Source of the DNA: Chrysoperla carnea
Taxonomy: Eukaryota > Arthropoda > Insecta > Neuroptera > Chrysopidae
Direction of reading: 5' to 3'
NCBI RefSeq assembly: GCF_905475395.1
Contig: NC_058338.1
Coordinates: 92,613,435-92,677,434, forward strand
DNA: 64,000 nucleotides
Shown: piece after piece, positions 58,601 to 64,000 of the stretch
Layout: every line of letters starts with the position of its first letter
How positions within the stretch are numbered: the stretch's first letter is position 1
Program-made: the position numbers and the translations under genes
Notes under the pieces: generated by a model
Told to the model about the DNA's origin: nothing
Seen by the model: only the letters and a program-made list of their open reading frames with translations
The model's database searches: none

Positions 58601-59460
58601 CTCAGGACGTAAAAAGTGAGGTCAAGTTCGTAAATGAGCATCATAGGTCAATCTTGTAAACCGTTAGAGATGGAACAAAAGTTTAAGTGTAAAAAATGTT
58701 CCTTATCAAAAATTAAACAACTATTGTTTGAAACATTTTTTCGTAAACATCACTGTTTACCCGTGAGGGCGCCAATTAGGCGGAAATTTTATAATATGTA
58801 CTATACTTGATTATTAGTTATGTATGTGTCACATGATTGTATGAGTAATGTGATAAAGAAATCAACACTGACTATACATGGTATTTCAACAATGAACTCA
58901 GTCAATTGTTTGTTTTCACTTGTTTATGATCATAAGTTACATCTTTTTCCAGAATTGCAACTCAATTCCTTCATTTTTCGAAAAGTTTATCAGGGAAAGT
59001 TCAAAATATGAAGTTACAGCGGTTTTCTTGAGACTTTAAGGTTATTTTGCTATGTTCAATGATGCAGAAATTCTTAACAAACATTTCTTTTTTTTATTCG
59101 TCTCAATCCATAAGAAAACTATGTATCACGCGGTTCGTTCTGGAACCGGAAAACTTCTTTTCTGTATTTTTTAGAACAAAAGAAACATATTTAAAAAAAA
59201 ATTAAGGCATTTGCAAAAATTTTTCGAATTTATTATCAAAATCCGCTCAATTTATCCAAAGACAGTTTTTGAAACTTACCGACACCATGGTGTACCCCAT
59301 AAACAGTATGTTAAAATAAATAAAAGAACTGCAATCATAATTAGTAGCACGATTAAACTTTGAGAAGTACTCTCCAGATAATCTTTTGTGGCTTTGCCAA
59401 ATGATGCGGTCGCTTCATTTTCGTCTGAAGGCACTACATTAGAGGACGAAATCAGTCGAC
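55675..59460 (-). CDS. Single-pass membrane protein with two PPxY motifs (3' exons)
   Basis: Three minus-strand exons join in frame: 59,460-59,280; 57,786-57,405; 56,289-55,675 (stop TAA). They give 391 residues, open at the 5' end, so signal peptide and start lie upstream and were not found. The first exon ends in a clear membrane span (SLIVLLIMIAVLLFILTYCL) followed by a Cys- and Arg-rich stretch (WCRYFCRRRLFPCF), the usual inside-facing pattern. The cytoplasmic part has two WW-binding motifs on either side of the last splice junction, SPPSYESL and LPPSYSEI. A long Asn/Ser/Thr/Gln-rich, probably disordered tail with a QQQQQ run follows. PPSY motifs next to a membrane span are typical of proteins that recruit Nedd4-family ubiquitin ligases (for example Ndfip, Commissureless, Shisa- and VOPP1-type proteins). 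I do not recognise which, if any, this is. Introns carry family G, A and foldback copies. Confidence 0.8.
56325..57017. mobile_element. Family G MITE, copy 2, in the PPxY gene's last intron
   Basis: CAGGATGTCTTTTTTAAGTT on the left and AAGTTAAAAAAGCACCCTG on the right form the ends, with TA on both sides. It is the uninterrupted counterpart of 25,765-27,160. Each arm carries the shared core block (GTTTACAAAAAAATGTTTCA, and TTCTAATTTAAAGCGTTC). Confidence 0.75.
57840..59265. mobile_element. Large foldback element with a family A copy inside
   Basis: GATTTTGATAATAAATTCGA near 57,857 is mirrored by TCGAATTTATTATCAAAATC near 59,223. Other paired blocks are TTTTCCGGTTCCGGAACGA/GTTCTGGAACCGGAAAAC and CATAGCAAAATAACCTCAAA/CTTTAAGGTTATTTTGCTAT. 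The arms are 340-540 bases. The middle (58,377-58,930) is a complete family A copy. The whole lies in the intron between the membrane-span exon and the first PPSY exon; its right end is about 15 bases from the donor side of that exon. Confidence 0.7.
58377..58930 (+). repeat. Family A repeat, near full-length, nested
   Basis: It carries hairpin start ACCATGTATATATGAAATAT, GTTTGTAACGCTTAAAAATA, a GTCCGTCCGTCC tract, the core, GTAAACATCACTGTTTAC and the CAACAATGAACTCAGTCAAT end. It is closely similar to 45,635-46,182, so both may be young. Confidence 0.85.
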
Positions 59461-59894
59461 CTTAAATTAAAAATATTTCAATTTTATTCGTTTCATTATA
59501 ATTAACGAAGCTAGCTCCAAATTTGTTCCTGGAAGGAGTGTTGTTTTTTCATATATAGTTAAATTTACGCAAAGCTAAGCTCAGATGAATAAAACTATAT
59601 TTTGTACAAAATTAATAAAATCAGCACATTTATATATACAAATCCATAAAAAAAACTACTGTCATGAAGCGTTCTCAAGGCGATTTCGTGTTCGTCTTTC
59701 TTGCAGATGTGTCCGAGAAGATGCAACATCACAGTACGTTTATACAAAATGAAAATGTCAAGTTGTCTCACTAAAGCTAAGACTTCACTGCTCCGGTTAG
59801 TAGTAAACATCGACTCTATCGTTGAAGAAATTGCGTTGACTATACAATTTAACGACAAAATGTCATGCCTGGAATTAAGTTTTGAATAAGTATA

Positions 59895-60481
59895 CAGGGT
59901 GGGCCATTTTAATCTATACACGTAAATATCATCTCGTTTTGTAGTTAACCAATCAAAACATAACTTAACATAACAGAAATTGTAGAGTTTGATGGAGGAC
60001 ATCATGTTCTGACATCAGATTGGATCTAATTCTTCGAGTTTCGTTAATACCCAATTTGAAACCTAAACGGTAAAAGATAGAGATACACTTTAAATTAGAA
60101 AGTTGATCCTCATAAAAGAAAAAACTAACAATTTTTGTTTGAAACAATTTTGTTTTGAGGAACTGCGAACTAAAAATATGTCATTATTTCATTTAATCGA
60201 AAAAAATGCAAAACTAAATTATATCGAAAATTGTAGATCAAAGTCTTGGACACAATGGAAAGTCCTATATTGCTCTTGATAACTTTTGGCTAAAGCATTT
60301 TTCGTAGTTAGCGTGTTTTTTTTTCGATTAAATGCAAGAATGACATTTTTTTTAAGTTGCCTTTCCTTCGAAAGCTAAAGTTTTTCGAATAAATGTTTTA
60401 AACAAAAATTGTTTGTTTTCTTTTGAGGATCATCTACAAAACGAAATATTTCGGTGTATATTATTAAAATGGCCCACCCTG
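59895..60481. mobile_element. Palindromic MITE, family B copy 3
   Basis: The ends CAGGGTGGGCCATTTTAATC and TTAAAATGGCCCACCCTG are perfectly flanked by TA (59,893-59,894 and 60,482-60,483). The arms meet near 60,250. The core block is present in the left arm (GGTAAAAGATAGAGATACAC) and decayed in the right. The 136-codon minus-strand frame across its left end is a chance frame. Confidence 0.8.
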
Positions 60482-60744
60482 TATATTAAAAAATTGTCTT
60501 TTACAAAAGCTACTGTAGCTAAAGCAGCACATAACCAGCTAAATTAAGCTCGTTATTCATCAACGCAAGCTTTAGCAGGCGTTCTTGGCAGCTTTCCGGA
60601 GCAATGGAGTCTTAAAAGACTGAGTCTCTAGTCGATGATTTTAGCATATAGTTAAATGATAATTTATTATTATACAATTTTTTTATTACATTAATTTAAG
60701 GTTAAGTTTTATACGGGCAAAAAAAAAATTAGCCCAGTCTAATT

Positions 60745-61280
60745 AGAGATGAACCTCGGGATGAACGATAATAAGCTGAATTTTCGAATATAGCTTCTTT
60801 TTGGCGTTCTAAAAGTTGTCTCAAACGTTTCTTAAAATCTCGTGTCTGCTTTGCAAGTTATTCAAATCAAGATCAAAGGTCAAAACAATCAGTTTTTCGT
60901 GATTATCTCGGTTTTTATTGCTCCAACGATGTTAACATCTGTTATAAAAATTGTAGAGCATAAAATTTGCGACTAATTTGAAACATTTTTTCATGCGCTC
61001 AACCGTTTTTGAGATTGAGGGCGATGAGAGCCACAACTGAAGCTTCGACTCACTGGCTGATCTACGACCCCCTCCAACCCCCACTCCTCTGGATAATCGA
61101 GGTTTTCCGATTTTTTGGAGGATCGCGATATCAGTAGAATTTGTATAGATCAGTCAGTGAGTCAGCTACAGTTATGGTGCTCATTGCCCTCTTAAGACGC
61201 ACATACGAGATTTTATGAGACTTTTGAGACAACTTTTAGAATTCAGCTAATTATCTCTCACTCCGAGGTTAAACTCATTC
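60745..61280. repeat. Foldback element
   Basis: GAACCTCGG-ATGA, AATAAGCTGAATTTT and AAAAGTTGTCTCAAACGTTT on the left are mirrored on the right by AAAAGTCTCA-type, AACTTTTAGAATTCAGCT and CTCCGAGGTT sequences. The centre near 60,900-61,130 is unique. No target duplication was fixed. Confidence 0.6.
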
Positions 61281-62154
61281 TTATGCTAAAGTAACTGTAT
61301 CAAATGGGGACTCCTGATAAGTATTGAATAAAGATTTTGACACAAAAATATAAATTAAAATTGAAATTAAATGCTTACATTGTAAACAAGAAGATTTTGT
61401 CATTTTGCATTTATTATTTTTTAACAAACGCAAAACAGTCGAATTTTTTAAATTTTAGAATTAAAATATTATTTTTTTGATATGTATTAAGCTAATTTTT
61501 GCAGTAATATTTGATATTAAAACTAGTATTTTTGGTATGTATCTTTTTCAACCGGCACCGATTTTTTCAATTTTCCGCTGCCATTTTTGGAAGGTTTTGA
61601 TGGTTTCGGTGCATGGCATTCTTCCGAATTATTTTCCAATCATAGTGAAAAGTTGTCAGTCAGTCTGCAAGTGAAAAAAAAATTCAAAATAAATTAAGTT
61701 TTTTAATGTTAGTATTAAAAATGATGATGACATTACTACAGGTAAATTGTTACGATTTAGGGGTTAATTATTCAATTATTCCAAAACAGCTGAAGAAATT
61801 TGGATGGTATAGTAGATAGTTTTATTTTTTTTACTTTATTCGTTATAACAAATAAAGTATTTTTAGTCTTCATTTGAAATAGATCAAAAATTAAATATTA
61901 ATGCCACTTTTTTATCCGTTAATTTAATGACGTTAACAAACCACTCTAATATAGTAGTTTGACTTCAAGATGGTAACTAAAGAAAAATTACTCAATTTTC
62001 AACAAATGTAATTCCTTTTTCTTTAAATAAATTTCCTTTTGGAAAAACTATAAAAAAAATTCATTTTTATTTTTTATTGTTGCTCATTGTTACAATTTAT
62101 CTCTAGCACTTGTAAATAAAGTTACCGTCGAGCGTCATCATGATGCCTTATATG
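61281..62154. other. Non-coding, nothing recognised
   Basis: A 65-codon frame at 61,477 was examined as a possible upstream exon region but lies on the opposite strand to the PPxY gene and shows no motif. No other feature was seen. Confidence 0.4.
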
Positions 62155-62160
62155 TTTAGG

Positions 62161-62491
62161 CTATGGAGGGTAGAGATAAGGAGAATAATCTCTGTAAATA
62201 CAAATTTGTGGCGCTGCTGTAGCAAAAGAGTATTTTTTTAAAGAAAGTAATAAAAATAAGATAAAGATTTAATTAAATTGTTAGAGAAGGGTAGAGAAGT
62301 TCACATCAAACACAAAGTAAAAAGAGTAAGATAAATATCTAAACAGGTTATTAGAGAAGGACAGAGAAGTACACGTCAAACACCTTTTGCTATACAACCG
62401 CCATTCTGGTAAATTTTAGAACTGTTATTTGGACACTTTTTTACATTTGATTCTTATTTAAGATTGTTTTCCTTAGCTCTACCCTCCATAG
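62161..62491. mobile_element. 331-bp MITE with 6-bp target duplication
   Basis: CTATGGAGGGTAGAG and the mirror CTCTACCCTCCATAG are flanked by TTTAGG at 62,155-62,160 and 62,492-62,497. The interior holds two direct copies of TTAGAGAAGG-TAGAGAAGT-CAC-TCAAACAC about 70 bases apart. No coding capacity. Confidence 0.7.
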
Positions 62492-62941
62492 TTTAGGTCT
62501 TAACTGCAGGTTAAATTTTTTTAATTAGTTACTTATTTTAAAATTTTAGAAGGTTTAACAAAAATTAAATTAATTTTTTATTCGCGAGTGGTTGGTTTAT
62601 GGTCGTACGGATTGTAAATTTTTTTAATTTAATGAGGAATTCAATATCAAGACATATTTTATTCTTAATATTGAAAAAAAAAAAAATTTGTAAACTTGAC
62701 GAATATAATTTTGTTTTTCGTATGTTTCGCATTACTCTGTTATAGATCGAAATAACTCGAGAACAACCAGTTTATACCGAATGAAAAATAGTAATAAATA
62801 TTTATGACAAAGCGTATTTTGAATACTTTTAGTAAAATTTGAAAATAATGTTACATCACAAAAGGAATATAAAGAAGGCCAACTTGCCAAAACTTTTGAA
62901 CTAATTTTACCATTTCCCCTTCTTCGAAAGTATTGTCCTGT

Positions 62942-63690
62942 CCATTGACATTATAGTACATAGACTAAGCATCGCCTATCTTTCCATGCAGCGAGAGGCG
63001 TGCCAACTTCTGAGGCAATTGCTTGGGTCAGCTAGAGACATTTATCACAAAAATACATTTATCAAAATAATATAGGGACATTTATCAACAAGTATACATT
63101 GAATGTCAAATTTTGATATCACAAAATGTACATCGTTATTTCAATGAACTTTTTCGATTTTTGACTTTAAAAAATACTTATCACGTACACAATTTCATAG
63201 AATCTACAATGGATTTAACCTAAGTAATTACCTCAGATGTTGGCACGCTTAAAGTGCCCCACACACATTCAACTTCGTTGACAACCATAGTTAACAACCA
63301 AGTTGAATTTGTTTGGCACACACGTACCAACCAAGTTGACAATTTTAATATCAAAATTATTTTTCCAAAGATTTCGTGATTATAACATAATGGAATGGAA
63401 TCTCTCTATAGAGTTGAATATTTTAATTACTATATGTGGACTATTTTACTTGTTAAACTTCCATTTTCGAATGTTAAATGGAAGTTCATAGAATTATTAT
63501 GAATCTTGTACAATGTTGAATATAATTTTTGATTTAAATCAACATAGTTGGCAACATGAAATTTCAACCATCAACATATCCACACACGTTCAACTTGATT
63601 GTCAATATTACGTATTGTCAACTAAGTTGAATGTGTGTGGAGCGCTTAAAATCATTTAACGCTCTGTTTATGTAACTATAATGTCAATGG
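62942..63690. mobile_element. Family F element copy 2 with 6-bp target duplication, interrupted
   Basis: CCATTGACATTATAGTACAT and the mirror TAACTATAATGTCAATGG are flanked by TCCTGT at 62,936-62,941 and 63,691-63,696. The interior matches copy 1 at 21,730-22,146. A 393-bp element is inserted at 63,253. Confidence 0.8.
63253..63645. mobile_element. 393-bp foldback nested at TTAA
   Basis: CCACACACATTCAACTT near the left and AAGTTGAATGTGTGTGG near the right form the ends. The flanks read CGCTTAAA on both sides. The interior repeats GTTGACAA/TTGTCAAC motifs in both orientations. Copy 1 of the host element reads GCACGCTTAAAATC straight through, so this is an insertion. Target TTAA (piggyBac-like) or the 8-base CGCTTAAA (hAT-like) both fit. 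Confidence 0.75.
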
Positions 63691-63696
63691 TCCTGT

Positions 63697-64000
63697 CACA
63701 AGTATTTTTAAAGAAAAATTATACATTGTAAATCAAACATCCAAATTGGTCCAGCTTTTGTTATAAGGATCAACCAAAAAAAAAAACCACCACCAATAAA
63801 AATTTTATATTAAAATAAATAAATAATCGCTAATTTACTAAATCGAAATTAATTAATTAATTGATTATTAACTATAATTAAATTAATGTAAATATATTGA
63901 TTTTAATTCGTTCCAAAAGAAAAAAAAACACAACAAAAAAAGGATAATTATTTATTTTATTAGTTTATATGTTGTTTGTTAGGTCAAGGACAAATAACAA
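63697..64000. other. AT-rich non-coding, nothing recognised
   Basis: The window ends in low-complexity A- and T-rich sequence. Confidence 0.5.

Noticed and set aside
59595-60147. Minus-strand frames of 136 and 60 codons
   Set aside because: Most of the sequence is the left arm of palindromic family B copy 3, whose other copies do not keep the frame.

Overview
This is AT-rich nuclear DNA from a eukaryote, almost certainly an insect. Genes are split by GT-AG introns, the protein sequences are animal-type (SH2 adaptor, ubiquilin, aldo-keto reductase), and intergenic and intronic DNA is packed with MITEs, foldback elements, Helitron derivatives, LINE relics and tRNA-derived SINEs. Species cannot be fixed from the sequence. 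Nothing looks bacterial or viral, and no CRISPR array, rRNA gene or intact autonomous transposon was seen.

Genes. (1) + strand, 13,905-18,958: the 3' six exons of an SHB/SHD/SHE/SHF-type SH2 adaptor; its 5' exons are not identified. (2) - strand, 35,364-30,385: a complete seven-exon ubiquilin gene (525 aa, UBL + STI1-like repeats + UBA). (3) + strand, 36,878-37,164: a two-exon gene for a 73-aa single-membrane-span protein of unknown function. (4) + strand, 44,041-52,485: a complete seven-exon aldo-keto reductase (329 aa) with an intact catalytic tetrad. (5) - strand, 59,460-55,675: the last three exons of an unrecognised single-pass membrane protein with two PPSY motifs. I joined exons by reading frame and splice sites; every junction listed keeps frame.

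Repeats by region. 1-13.9 kb: foldback/MITE copies, a TIR-bounded block carrying a LINE 3' relic, a Tc1/mariner-type MITE, a Helitron derivative, an 845-bp long inverted repeat and several copies of a ~550-650-bp repeat called family A here. 19-30 kb: short hAT-type and palindromic elements, a hAT element nested in an older MITE (8-bp duplication CAAAAAAT), a LINE reverse transcriptase relic and tandem duplications. 35-44 kb: a SINE, a four-copy array of family A interrupted by a 487-bp Helitron derivative whose empty site lies ~600 bp away, and a second long inverted repeat. 44-64 kb: the introns of genes 4 and 5 and the right flank are filled with more copies of the same families, some nested.

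Most notable points. A ~90-bp core is shared by three otherwise different repeat families (A, B and G). The ubiquilin 5' flank is duplicated inside that gene's own second intron, so a promoter there could give a UBL-less transcript. Several insertions can be dated relative to each other because an empty-site copy lies in the same window. The five genes have no obvious pathway link; ubiquilin (proteasome shuttle) and the PPxY protein (probable Nedd4-type WW partner) both touch ubiquitin biology, which is probably coincidental.
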